Assembly: GCF_003121625.1 (NCBI RefSeq)
Contig: NZ_QDDJ01000001.1
Location: 62,001 to 126,000, forward strand
Length of the DNA stretch: 64,000 bases
Direction: 5' to 3'
Source: Ornithinimicrobium cavernae
GTDB lineage: Bacteria; Actinomycetota; Actinomycetes; Actinomycetales; Dermatophilaceae
Shown in pieces: positions 34,699 to 43,359 of the stretch. Position numbers and translations under genes: made by a program. Under the pieces are notes generated by a model. It was not told the DNA's origin and made no database searches. It saw nothing but the letters and a program-made list of their open reading frames with translations. Each line of letters begins with the position of its first letter. Within the stretch, counting starts at the first letter, position 1.

Positions 34699-35785
34699 TC
34701 TCAGGAACCTCCTGGTGTGGGAACCGATGGCGCAGAGCGAGCGAGACGTAGACGAGGCCGACGAGAACCGGCACCTCGATCAGCGGGCCGACGACACCGG
34801 CCAGGGCCTGCCCGGAGGTGACGCCGAATGTCGCGATGGCCACGGCGATGGCGAGCTCGAAGTTGTTTCCCGCCGCCGTGAAGGCCAGCGTTGTCGTCCG
34901 CTCGTACGACATCCCCAGACCCTTGCCCAGCAGGTAGCCCGCGCCCCACATCGTCGCGAAGTAGACGAGCAACGGGACGGCGAGGCGTGCGACATCCAGC
35001 GGGCGCGAGGTGATCTGCTCCCCCTGCAGGGCGAACAGGAGCACGATCGTGAAGAGGAGCCCGTAGAGCGCCCAGGGACCGACCTTCGGGAGGTAGGTCT
35101 CCTCGTACCACTCGCGGCCCCGGGCGCGCTCTCCCCAGACCCGGGAGAGCCAACCCGCCACCAGCGGGACGCCCAGGAAGATCAGGACGGAGGTAGCGAT
35201 CTGCCACGGGCTCACGTCCAGGGCCGCCTGGTCCAGCCCGAGCCACCCGGGCAGCACCGAGAGGTAGAACCAGCCGAGCCCGGCAAAGGCGATGACCTGG
35301 AAGACGGAGTTGAGCGCGACCAGGACCGCAGCTGCCTCGCGGTCACCGCAGGCCAGGTCGTTCCAGATGATGACCATGGCGATGCACCGGGCCAGGCCCA
35401 CGATGATCAAGCCGGTGCGGTACTCGGGCAGGTCGGCCAGGAAGATCCAGGCGAGCGCGAACATCAGGGCGGGGCCGACCACCCAGTTCAGCACGAGCGA
35501 GCTCAGCAGCAGCGGCCGGTCGGCAACCACCGTGTCCAGGCGGTCGTAGCGGACCCTGGCGAGCACCGGGTACATCATCACCAGCAGCCCGAGGGCGATC
35601 GGCAGCGACACCCCATCGATCTCCACCGCGCCGAGGGCCTCCCCCAGCCCGGGCACGAGGCGCCCCAGCAGCAAACCCAGGACCATCGCGACGCCGATCC
35701 ACACCGGGAGGTACTTGTCCGTCGTCGACAGGTGCGCGGGGGCCTGACGCACAGCGTTCTGGGCCGCGGGCGCAATCTGACTCAT
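34685..35785 (-). CDS. acr3: ACR3-family arsenite efflux transporter
   Basis: A 366-residue, ten-segment carrier. The conserved ACR3 motif GLARCIAMVIIWNDLACGD near residue 130 contains the essential cysteine, and FTAAGNNFELAIAVAIATFG near 305 is the second family signature. Exports As(III) using the proton motive force. It starts at ATG 35785 and heads the acr3-arsC-arsC unit. A candidate operator lies 14-29 bases upstream of the start codon. Confidence 0.93.
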   Translation of the reverse strand: MSQIAPAAQNAVRQAPAHLSTTDKYLPVWIGVAMVLGLLLGRLVPGLGEALGAVEIDGVSLPIALGLLVMMYPVLARVRYDRLDTVVADRPLLLSSLVLNWVVGPALMFALAWIFLADLPEYRTGLIIVGLARCIAMVIIWNDLACGDREAAAVLVALNSVFQVIAFAGLGWFYLSVLPGWLGLDQAALDVSPWQIATSVLIFLGVPLVAGWLSRVWGERARGREWYEETYLPKVGPWALYGLLFTIVLLFALQGEQITSRPLDVARLAVPLLVYFATMWGAGYLLGKGLGMSYERTTTLAFTAAGNNFELAIAVAIATFGVTSGQALAGVVGPLIEVPVLVGLVYVSLALRHRFPHQEVPENVRA

Positions 35786-35798
35786 CGTGATCCGATCT

Positions 35799-35860
35799 AT
35801 TGATATCCGTTGATGTGGACATCATCGTGAACCACATAGAGCAATGTCAATATGACCGCC
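35799..35860 (-). promoter_or_regulatory. acr3 promoter with candidate ArsR operator
   Basis: ATTGATATCCGTTGAT (35799-35814) matches the cluster operator at 11 of 16 positions, all differences being transitions. A minus-strand TTGACA lies at 35849-35844, a plausible -35 with a weak GATGAT -10 18 bases on. GATGT-CC-ACATC palindrome overlaps 35812-35823. Confidence 0.45.
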
Positions 35861-35866
35861 AGGGTC

Positions 35867-37339
35867 TCACAGGTCGATGTCTCCGGTGCGGACTCCTGTC
35901 TTGAGTTGATAGGGCACGACCTCGTCACCGTCCGCGACCCCGACGCCCACGACCGACTCACCCTCCTCGAGCGTGCCGCCATCGAGGCCGAGCACGATGA
36001 GCGGTGTGCCGTCGAAGAGTGTGGTGGTCAGGGCGGAGTCGACGGGGGCCCACTGCTCGGCGTCGGATCCCCGTTGGACCCGCAGGACCCGCAGGTCCTC
36101 CACGTCCCCGTCGGGCTCCCAGTCCGGCACCACGAGGAGGTGACCGTCACCCACAGAGCCGAGCACGGCGCTGTCCCCGTCCAGCTCCTGGCTCGGGACG
36201 AGCGCGAGCCGCCCGGGAGCCACGAAGAGCTGGAGCCCATTCGGAGTGCTGTCCACCTGCACTCCTGCGCCGGCCACAGTCACCGTCTTCACGTCGCGCT
36301 CGAGGTAGTCGGTCAGAGTGTGGACGCTCCCGTCCACGGTGAACCTGATGACCGGTGCCGTCGCGCGGGTGGCCGGACTTGAGGCGAGGACGACGGTGTG
36401 AGACCCGAGGCCGTCCTCCACGAACGTGGCGCTCTCGCCCTCGTCCCGGGACAGGGAGGCCCCGGGAGGCAGCACGCCGACGGCGGCGGCCGCGGCCACG
36501 TGACCCGTCCAGCCGGTAAGGCCGGCTCCGGCGACCATTCGCTCAGCGTGAACCCTGAGGCCAGGTGCCGCACCGGGCATCGGTGCGCCCGTGGCCCACA
36601 CCTGCTTGGCCTCGTCGATCATCACGATCGAGGTCGACTCCCCGGCCGTGAGGACCGTGCTCTCCACCGGCGCACCGCTCGCAGCGTAGCCAGCGTCCTC
36701 GCTGAACCAGTAGAGCTCCTCGAGCCCGGGCTCGGCCCCCGGCACGAACTCGGCAACTGCGTAGTGGAGCTCGCTCCCCTCAACGTCGACCGACGACGCC
36801 TGACCGGCCTCCATCCCAGGCGTCCACAAGGGCCACTCACCGAGACTGCCGGTCGGAGACTGCCACGCGGCGACGGCCAGGCCATCGGCGTGAAAGACCA
36901 TCACGTCCCCGGGACCGTCCTGCGCAGCGATCGGGCCCAGCTGCTCTCCGTCGCGCGTGAGGACCAGCTCCGGCTGAGCGTCGCCCTCGCCGCTACGCAG
37001 TTCACCTGACCAGTGCTGACGACCCAGCTCGCTGCTGTGCGGCTGGTTGTCGAACAGGTCGACCTCCACGCCGTCCTGCCAGGTGATCCCCGCCGGCTGC
37101 AGCGCGTCAGGGTCTGAGAACGGGTCGAGCGGTCCACCGAACCACAGGGCACCGGCCATCGCGAGGGCGACGCTGCCCGCACCGAAAGCGGAGAGGCGAC
37201 GGCGGCGAACCCTGCGGCGTCCGACGGTGATAACGGCATCCGGGTCTACGGACATCGCCGGCGCCAGCTCGGCGGCCCGGTCGAACAGCTCCGTGGCGCT
37301 CAGCGGCACGTTGTTGCCGCCGGGGTTGTGGTCAGGCAT
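35867..37339 (-). CDS. Membrane-anchored protein partner of ECF sigma factor
   Basis: A 490-residue protein, start ATG 37339 (MPDHNPGGNNVPLSATELFD). A short cytoplasmic part with an Arg cluster (GRRRVRRRRLSAFG) precedes one membrane segment near residue 55-72. The large extracytoplasmic part shows beta-type repeats (ELVLTRDGEQLGPIAAQDGP, HTVVLASSPATR) without a family I recognise. It overlaps the sigma gene stop by 8 bases, the usual layout of an anti-sigma or sensor partner. I see no ZAS zinc motif, so the anti-sigma role is inference. Confidence 0.65.
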   Translation of the reverse strand: MPDHNPGGNNVPLSATELFDRAAELAPAMSVDPDAVITVGRRRVRRRRLSAFGAGSVALAMAGALWFGGPLDPFSDPDALQPAGITWQDGVEVDLFDNQPHSSELGRQHWSGELRSGEGDAQPELVLTRDGEQLGPIAAQDGPGDVMVFHADGLAVAAWQSPTGSLGEWPLWTPGMEAGQASSVDVEGSELHYAVAEFVPGAEPGLEELYWFSEDAGYAASGAPVESTVLTAGESTSIVMIDEAKQVWATGAPMPGAAPGLRVHAERMVAGAGLTGWTGHVAAAAAVGVLPPGASLSRDEGESATFVEDGLGSHTVVLASSPATRATAPVIRFTVDGSVHTLTDYLERDVKTVTVAGAGVQVDSTPNGLQLFVAPGRLALVPSQELDGDSAVLGSVGDGHLLVVPDWEPDGDVEDLRVLRVQRGSDAEQWAPVDSALTTTLFDGTPLIVLGLDGGTLEEGESVVGVGVADGDEVVPYQLKTGVRTGDIDL

Positions 37340-37838
37340 GGGTGGGTGTCCCTTCTGTGAGGACTGTGCGCAGTGCGGCCAGCCCGCGGGAGGTCGAGCT
37401 CTTGACCGTGCCGGTCGAGACGCCGAGCGTTGCCGCAGTGTCCCTCTCGGAGAGGTCGAGGTAGTGCCTGAGGACCACGCACTCACGCTCACGGCGCGGC
37501 AGAGTCTTGAGGGCACTGACCAGGTCGAGTCCCAGGTCGACCTGGCCACCGGGTCCCGGTAGTACGGTGGCCCTCACCTCCGGCACGTCATCGGTGAGTA
37601 CCTCGCGGCGACCCTTGCGCCACCGGTCGGTGTTGAGGTTGACGAGCACGCGCCGGGCGTAGGCGGCGGGGTTGTCGAGCCGCGTTCTGCGCCAGCTCGG
37701 GTAGACGCGGGCCAGCGCCTCCTGCACCATCTCCTCGGCGACGTGCGGGTCGCCGCTGAGCATCCACGCCGAGGTCAGCAGCCGTGGGGAGACGGCGCGG
37801 ACGAAGTCTGCGAACTCCTCCTCATTAACTGGTCTCAT
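37332..37838 (-). CDS. SigE-family ECF RNA polymerase sigma factor
   Basis: A 168-residue ECF sigma factor. Region 2 is FADFVRAVSPRLLTSAWMLS with EEMVQEALARVYPSW, including the DPHVAEE DNA-melting part, and region 4 is LKTLPRRERECVVLRHYLDL then TLGVSTGTVKSSTSRGLAAL. This fits the actinobacterial SigE/SIG-E-like group rather than housekeeping sigma. Start ATG 37838. It is translationally coupled to the membrane protein, which probably controls its release. Confidence 0.88.
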   Translation of the reverse strand: MRPVNEEEFADFVRAVSPRLLTSAWMLSGDPHVAEEMVQEALARVYPSWRRTRLDNPAAYARRVLVNLNTDRWRKGRREVLTDDVPEVRATVLPGPGGQVDLGLDLVSALKTLPRRERECVVLRHYLDLSERDTAATLGVSTGTVKSSTSRGLAALRTVLTEGTPTHA

Positions 37839-37944
37839 GCTCTCCTCGGCTCGCCGTGCGGCCCGTCGCGTCGGGACGGGCCCATCCTCTACAACGGGCC
37901 TGCCTGCCGAAAGGTTGAGAGGGAGGGAGTGCCACTCCGGCGGG

Positions 37945-39075
37945 TCACTCCTGCTCGGCGGTCTTCCGCACGGCCTGGGCGACGACGTCCACGAGCTGTC
38001 CGGTGCGTTCGAGCGTGACCCGCTGCAGACCTGCGCCGGTCCCCTCGGCCCGGATCACGTCGAGGGCCGACTGGACCCGCGACAGGTCATCGGCCGCCTC
38101 GAGCGCAGGGCGCAGCCAACCCAGCAGCGAGTCCATGACCTCCCACGCCGGACGGGGGCGCATCGTCACCGGGTCCAGCAGCTCACCGGTCATCCCGTGC
38201 CGACTGGCCTGGAACGTCGCCAGGCCGATCAGCGTCGTCGGCACCTCGCTCGCTGGGGCGCCCGCAGCCCACTCGGCGGCAGCCGTCTCGACCATCGCCC
38301 GGCTCAGGGCCGCGATCAGGACCGTGTCCTCGACGCGCGAACAGACGTCGGCGGCGCGGACCTCCACCGTCGGGTAGTGGTGCGAGAGCCGGGCGTCGAA
38401 GTAGACCATCCCCTCGTCCAGCAGCACGCTCGAGGCGATCATGTCATTCACCAGCCGGTGGTAGGCGTCGGCGGAGCCGAAGAGGCTCGTCGGCCCGCTC
38501 GATGGCCAGCCACGCATCATCTGGGTGCGCCAGCTCTGGAACCCGGTGTCCTCCCCCTCGGCGAAGGGCGAGTTCGTGCTCAGGGCCAGGATCACCGGCA
38601 GCCAGCCACGGATCCGGTCCAGGACACCGACCCCCTCCTCATCGGAGTCCACGGCGACGTGCACGTGCAGGCCGCAGGTGAGCTGTCGCCGGGCGATGAG
38701 CTGGTAGCGCTCCCGGATCCAGGCGTAACGCTCGCCCGCGGCGGGGGTCGGCCCGGTGGGCAGTGGCGAGGTCGCCAACGCCGCGATCCGGCAGTCGGCT
38801 CCGCGCGCTGCCTCGGCCGCCTCGCTGCGCCAGTGGCGCACCTGGTCCTCGAGCTCGGAGAGGCTGTGCACCGGGGCGGTGTGCGTCTCGAGCTGCTCCT
38901 GCTGGAACTCCCCCTCGACCGCGCCGCCCAGACCCTCGGCCGCCATGCCCGAGCCGCCGAGCGCCGAACGGAGGACGAGCTGCCCCTGGACCGACTGCGC
39001 GCGACCGTCCCGGATGTCCACCAGGAGCAGCTCCTCCTCGACACCGACGGTCCTCATAGGTCGAGTCTGGGCCAC
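37945..39075 (-). CDS. Glutamate--cysteine ligase-like carboxylate-amine ligase (GCS2/YbdK)
   Basis: A 376-residue protein of the GCS2 family. VGVEEELLLVD near residue 10 is the nucleotide-binding start, TCGLHVHVAVDSDEEG near 130 the conserved substrate/ATP region, and LSHHYPTVEVRAADVC near 230 the metal region. YbdK-type enzymes have weak gamma-glutamylcysteine ligase activity; related EgtA makes gamma-Glu-Cys for ergothioneine. No egtBCDE genes are nearby, so the substrate is open. GTG 39075 is the longest start; ATG 39057 (MRTVGVEEE) is also plausible. Confidence 0.8.
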   Translation of the reverse strand: MAQTRPMRTVGVEEELLLVDIRDGRAQSVQGQLVLRSALGGSGMAAEGLGGAVEGEFQQEQLETHTAPVHSLSELEDQVRHWRSEAAEAARGADCRIAALATSPLPTGPTPAAGERYAWIRERYQLIARRQLTCGLHVHVAVDSDEEGVGVLDRIRGWLPVILALSTNSPFAEGEDTGFQSWRTQMMRGWPSSGPTSLFGSADAYHRLVNDMIASSVLLDEGMVYFDARLSHHYPTVEVRAADVCSRVEDTVLIAALSRAMVETAAAEWAAGAPASEVPTTLIGLATFQASRHGMTGELLDPVTMRPRPAWEVMDSLLGWLRPALEAADDLSRVQSALDVIRAEGTGAGLQRVTLERTGQLVDVVAQAVRKTAEQE

Positions 39076-39135
39076 CGGGCTGCACGCCGCGCGTTGGCCT
39101 GGCCCGTCCCACCACTCGGGACCGGCCCGACGCCG

Positions 39136-39792
39136 TCAGACGGCCCGGCCCGCGAAACCGGTCTCGTAGGCCAGGACGACCACCTGGACCCGGTCCCGCA
39201 GGCCGAGCTTGTTGAGGATGTGGCTCACGTGCGCCTTGACGGTCGTCTCGCCGAGGAACAGCTCGGTCCCGATCTCGACGTTGGACAGCCCTCTCGCGAT
39301 CCCCGCGACCACCTCGAGCTCGCGCTGCGTGAGCGCGGAGAGCTCCTCGGGGACGCCCTCTGTCGGCAGGGGGGTCCGGACGTAGGCCTCGACCAACCGT
39401 CGGGTGACCGTCGGCGAGAAGAGCAACGACCCGTCGTGCACCTCGCGCACCGCCCGCGCGATCTCCTCCGGCTGGGCCGACTTCAGCAGGAAGCCGGAGG
39501 CCCCGGCCTTGAGCGCGCCGTAGAGGTACTCATCCAGGTCGAACATGGTGAGCATGAGCGCCTTGGCACGCACCCCGCTGTCAACCATGCGGCGCACACC
39601 CTCGATGCCGTCAACTCCTGGCATCTGGATGTCCATGAGCACGATGTCAGCGTCCAGCGCCTGCGCGGTCCGGGCCGCCTGCGCGCCGTCGGACGCCTCA
39701 CCGACAACAGTGAAGTCCTCCTCGGCGGCAAGCACCGACCGCAGTCCCGCCCGGAGCAGGGCCTGGTCATCGGCCAGCACGATTCTGATCAC
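39136..39792 (-). CDS. NarL/FixJ-type response regulator
   Basis: A 218-residue two-component regulator. The receiver domain has the acidic pair in VLADDQALLRAG, the phospho-acceptor Asp in DIVLMDIQMPG near residue 54 and the Lys in GFLLKSAQPEE near 105. The LuxR-type HTH is LTQREVVAGIARG-like (TQRELEVVAGIARGLSNVEI) near 160 followed by TTVKAHVSHILNKLGL. The start ATG 39792 overlaps the kinase stop by 4 bases, so the two are a coupled pair. Confidence 0.93.
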   Translation of the reverse strand: MIRIVLADDQALLRAGLRSVLAAEEDFTVVGEASDGAQAARTAQALDADIVLMDIQMPGVDGIEGVRRMVDSGVRAKALMLTMFDLDEYLYGALKAGASGFLLKSAQPEEIARAVREVHDGSLLFSPTVTRRLVEAYVRTPLPTEGVPEELSALTQRELEVVAGIARGLSNVEIGTELFLGETTVKAHVSHILNKLGLRDRVQVVVLAYETGFAGRAV

Positions 39793-41753
39793 GGAACGAC
39801 CGCCTCACGCTGCGTGTGGTGGGAGGGGAAGCTGGCCCGCAGCTCGAAACCAGCCCGGGTCGCGGCAGCGCTCAGCTCGCCCTGACGCTCACCGATCAGC
39901 TCGCGCAGGCCGCGGAGGCCGAGGCCCAGCCCCATGGGTGCTGTCACGGCCCCATCCTGTCGTGGATCGGGTCGTGCCGGGCCGTTGGCGACGACGGTCA
40001 GCAGCGTGGACGGGGTGACGCTGACCGCGACGGTCACCTCGCTCCCGGGGGCGTGGCGCACCGCATTGGCCAGCCCCTCGCGCACCACCCGCAGGAGCAG
40101 CACCACGTCCTCCGGTGAGGGAACGGCCCTCAGGTCGAGGTCGGTCCGGACGTGCGCTCCCGTGCGACGGGCCGCGGTCACCAGCGGTGCGATCGCCTCG
40201 GCCACGTCCCCGGCCCCGTCCGCACCACGACCCAGCGAGCGCAGGCTCCCCTGCGGCACCTCGCCTGAGAATCCTCTGATCGCCCGCAGCTCGGCAGCCG
40301 CCTCCCTGCCGATGTCGATGACGGCGGCCAGCGCCGCCCGCGCCCCGTCCGGGTCGCGTTCTCGCAGCACGCGGGCCGCGTTGGCCTGCATCATCATCGT
40401 CCCGACGGCGTGGCTGGCCGCGTCGTGCAGGTCCCTCGCGAGATGGAGCCGTTCCTGGGACACCGCTGCCCGCTCGGCGGCCTCGATCTCCGCCTGTCTG
40501 GCCTGTGCCTGGCCCAGGTGCGCCGTCTCGGCGGCATGGTGCCCCGACCAGACGGCCGCCGCACCGAAGGGCAGGGCCTCCATCGCGAGGTAGATCGGCA
40601 GGTAGTAGGGGGTGTCGCTCCAGACCAGGAAGCCCAGGGTCATCGTGAAGACGAACCAGGCAGCCAGGGAACGCGGAGTCCCGGCCCGGCCCGCCGACCA
40701 CGACAGCGCCATGGCCAGGATCATCAGCCACAGGCCGTCCCGGCCGACCTCCGCGATCCCGGCCACCGCGCCGAGTGCCAGGACGACCGACGCACCGAGG
40801 AGCGCTGGCACCGGCCAGCGGTCCCGCACCACGACCGCGACCATGAGCGGGAGCACCACCAGCAGCAGGAACAGCGGCGTCGCGTGGACGGCGCCGCTCG
40901 TCCCCCGGAGCGCGGCCGACAGGAAGGGCGCGGTGACCACGTCGAGCAGGATCAGGAGGGCGGGCCACCCACCGAGGGCGGCCTGCCACCACCCGGCACG
41001 TTCGGGCCGTGCCGGTGGACCGGCAGGCGGCTGCGCCCCGGCACCTGCCTCCACCGGAGGTGCCTCGTCCCGCAGCAGGACGAGGAGCGCTCGGAGTCGC
41101 TGCGTCGACTCCTCTCCCTTGCGGTGGATCGAGTCGATCGCCTCGAGATCGAGCGACTCACGTGCTGCCACGGCCATCTCGGTCATCAGGCCCACCGCGT
41201 GCCCCAGGACCGCGAAGGCAGAGGCGGCCACATCGTCCCGCTCCGACACGGCCGCCTGCCGCGCCAGTGCCGAGGGGTCGACCCCGGTCAGGCGCCGGAG
41301 GTCCTCGGCCGCCTCCCGGCGACGTGCATCGCGCACCCGGACCTGCACGCCGAACCACCACGGGAGGAAGAGCAGGGCGCCCCCGAAGACGACGCTCGCC
41401 GGGTCCCACCGGGCCGGCAGGGCGGTAGCGGTCAGCAGGACAGGCACAACGAGGACGCTCCAGCGCGGCGGCACGAGGTAGCTGACCGTGACGATGACGA
41501 TGAACAACGGCCCCAGGGGCGCCGGCTCCTCGGTGCCGATCCCGAGCAGCCCCAGCGTCACCAGACCCGCTGAGGTGAGGACCACCCCCGGCCAGGGCCA
41601 CCGGGTCGCCACCCAGGTGGTGACACCGAAGCACACCGCCAAGCCGAGACACAGCGCGTAGCGCGGCGGCCAGGCCACCGAGAGCAGGCCCCACACCCAC
41701 GAGAAGCTCGCCGCGGTCATCCACCACGAGGCTCGGGTCGACAGGCGCTGCAT
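39789..41753 (-). CDS. Sensor histidine kinase with internal duplication
   Basis: A 654-residue kinase, start ATG 41753 (MQRLSTRASWWMTAAS). It has two multi-pass membrane blocks. After the first (residues about 10-140) comes a degenerate dimerisation segment (AVSERDDVAASAFAVLGHAV) at about 165-235 lacking the phospho-His. A second membrane block (about 265-390) follows, then a true HisKA_3 domain with ERLHLARDLHDAASHAVG (His near 443) and an ATPase domain (VVREGLANAVRHA, GLGLRGLRELIGE). It is coupled to the NarL-type regulator. The signal is unknown; only the second core can autophosphorylate. Confidence 0.9.
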   Translation of the reverse strand: MQRLSTRASWWMTAASFSWVWGLLSVAWPPRYALCLGLAVCFGVTTWVATRWPWPGVVLTSAGLVTLGLLGIGTEEPAPLGPLFIVIVTVSYLVPPRWSVLVVPVLLTATALPARWDPASVVFGGALLFLPWWFGVQVRVRDARRREAAEDLRRLTGVDPSALARQAAVSERDDVAASAFAVLGHAVGLMTEMAVAARESLDLEAIDSIHRKGEESTQRLRALLVLLRDEAPPVEAGAGAQPPAGPPARPERAGWWQAALGGWPALLILLDVVTAPFLSAALRGTSGAVHATPLFLLLVVLPLMVAVVVRDRWPVPALLGASVVLALGAVAGIAEVGRDGLWLMILAMALSWSAGRAGTPRSLAAWFVFTMTLGFLVWSDTPYYLPIYLAMEALPFGAAAVWSGHHAAETAHLGQAQARQAEIEAAERAAVSQERLHLARDLHDAASHAVGTMMMQANAARVLRERDPDGARAALAAVIDIGREAAAELRAIRGFSGEVPQGSLRSLGRGADGAGDVAEAIAPLVTAARRTGAHVRTDLDLRAVPSPEDVVLLLRVVREGLANAVRHAPGSEVTVAVSVTPSTLLTVVANGPARPDPRQDGAVTAPMGLGLGLRGLRELIGERQGELSAAATRAGFELRASFPSHHTQREAVVP

Positions 41754-41835
41754 GGTGTGAGCGTAGGTGAGCGGTGGCGTGCTGCACACCGACCTGGGTC
41801 GGTGTCCCCTCCTCCCTGCGACGGTCCCGCCGGCC

Positions 41836-42477
41836 TCAGTCCGACGAGGGGAGCTGCGCGAGGATCACGGCCTGCTGGTCAGTCTCTGGGCCCTCGGCGG
41901 CGCGGACCAGGCGGGCCCGCTCCTCGCCCCCGACCTGGCTGATCCCCGCGCTGACCTGGTCCGCGGTGTACCGGTAGCGCTCCAGGACGACCCGGTGCCC
42001 GAAGGTGCTGTAGGCAGCAGCGAGGTCCTGCACGCCCGTTCCGCACTGGAACCCGACCAGCAGGTGCCCACCCGGCCGCACGACCCGGGCCACCTCGGAG
42101 AGGATGCCGGGCAGCCGCTCCGGGGGCGTGTGGATGATCGAGTACCACAGCAGCACCCCATCGAACGCGTCGTCCGGGTGCGGGAGCGCCTCGAGCGCTG
42201 CGACCGCGAAGGTCAGGTCCGGGTGGACGACCCGGGCCTGCTCGACCATGCCGGCCGAGAGGTCGACCCCTTCGACGCGGCACCCTCGGTCGGCGAGATA
42301 ACGGCTCATCCGGCCGGCGCCGCAGCCGGCGTCGAGCACGACGCCGCCGCCGACCGCACGGATGAGCTCATCCACCATCGCCAGGTCGAGGGGCGCCTCC
42401 GTCCGGGTGTCCGGGAGCCGCTCGGCGTAGTCCCGCGCCACCGTGTCGTAGGCCCGCTGCACCAGCTCCGGTTTCAT
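41836..42477 (-). CDS. Class I SAM-dependent methyltransferase
   Basis: A 213-residue enzyme; start ATG 42477 (MKPELVQRAYDTVARDYAER). Motif I is VVLDAGCGAGRMSRYLADRG near residue 47, the acidic post-I strand VEGVDLSAGMVEQA, and motif IV FDGVLLWYSIIHTPPERLP near 105. VVRPGGHLLVGFQ is motif VI. UbiE/type-11-like; substrate unknown. The start lies 110 bases inside the preceding TIGR02206 gene, which is an unusually long overlap. Confidence 0.82.
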   Translation of the reverse strand: MKPELVQRAYDTVARDYAERLPDTRTEAPLDLAMVDELIRAVGGGVVLDAGCGAGRMSRYLADRGCRVEGVDLSAGMVEQARVVHPDLTFAVAALEALPHPDDAFDGVLLWYSIIHTPPERLPGILSEVARVVRPGGHLLVGFQCGTGVQDLAAAYSTFGHRVVLERYRYTADQVSAGISQVGGEERARLVRAAEGPETDQQAVILAQLPSSD

Positions 42478-43201
42478 CGCCACCGCTCCATGATTCCACC
42501 CACGTCCCGGTCCGCGCACCGACCAGGCGAGCGACGGCATACCCGATCCAGAACAGGGCGAGCGTCGCCAGGGCCGCGCCCGGCAGGTAGGCCCAGTCGG
42601 GCCAGGACCCCGCCACCGGCCGGTCCCGCAGGTAGAAGTAGTTGCCGCCGGTCAGTGCGTTGGTGACCAGCGCGACCAGGTAGTACAGGAGGAACCAGCC
42701 GAACGCCCGCCACAGGGCAGGGACGGTCGGCCGCCAGCGCTCGGTGAGCCAGGCGAAGACCGGCAGGAGGAGGGTGACCGCGTGGTTGACCCAGAAGCTC
42801 CACCCGAGGACGTTGTCGACGGGCTGGACCTGTTGCGGGTAGCTGAAGCTGGCGTAGGCGTAGAGGCCGAGGTAGAACGCCACATCGAGCGCGGGCCGCC
42901 ACCTCGTGAGCAACCAGATGAGGCCGAGCAGGATCGCGATGCGGCACGAGTGCAGCGGGAGCGCGTCGTCGACGCCGGCCCCCTGAGCGAGGTAGGTGCC
43001 GTAGAGCGTGACCTGTTGCACCACGACGACGCCGGCCACGGCCCGGCGCACGACCGTGGCGTGGCGCCGCACCCAGCCGCGGCACCCGATCAGGAGCGCA
43101 CCGGTGCCCAGCAGCAGCGACACGTAGATCAGGTGGTCGGGGCCACCGACGGTGATCCAGCCCGGATCCGCGTCGAAGAAGCCGCTCCAGGTCAGGTGCA
43201 T
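42368..43201 (-). CDS. TIGR02206 family membrane protein
   Basis: A 277-codon frame with about seven membrane segments. LPLHSCRIAILLGLIWLLT near residue 80 and GGNYFYLRDRPVAGSW near 185 are the family signatures (TMEM164-like). The family has an acyltransferase-like fold in eukaryotes; the bacterial role is unknown. The conserved part ends near VARLVGARTGTW (residue 232); the last 40 residues (GGDETGAGAAGLRHGGAG...) are Gly/Arg-rich read-through over the 5' part of the methyltransferase gene and may not be functional. Confidence 0.78.
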   Translation of the reverse strand: MHLTWSGFFDADPGWITVGGPDHLIYVSLLLGTGALLIGCRGWVRRHATVVRRAVAGVVVVQQVTLYGTYLAQGAGVDDALPLHSCRIAILLGLIWLLTRWRPALDVAFYLGLYAYASFSYPQQVQPVDNVLGWSFWVNHAVTLLLPVFAWLTERWRPTVPALWRAFGWFLLYYLVALVTNALTGGNYFYLRDRPVAGSWPDWAYLPGAALATLALFWIGYAVARLVGARTGTWVESWSGGDETGAGAAGLRHGGAGLRRAAPGHPDGGAPRPGDGG

Positions 43202-43359
43202 CCGGTCCGCGTCCTCGTGCTCGGGCCGGCCCCGCCGGGCCGGCTGTCCGCCGTCAGGGTAGCGGCGTGCCGACCGGTGGCGGACCAGGGCGGTTTGCGC
43301 GGTCCCGTCCCGGGGTCATTAAGGTGTCATCACCCCAAGCGTCAGAAATCGGAGGGGAC

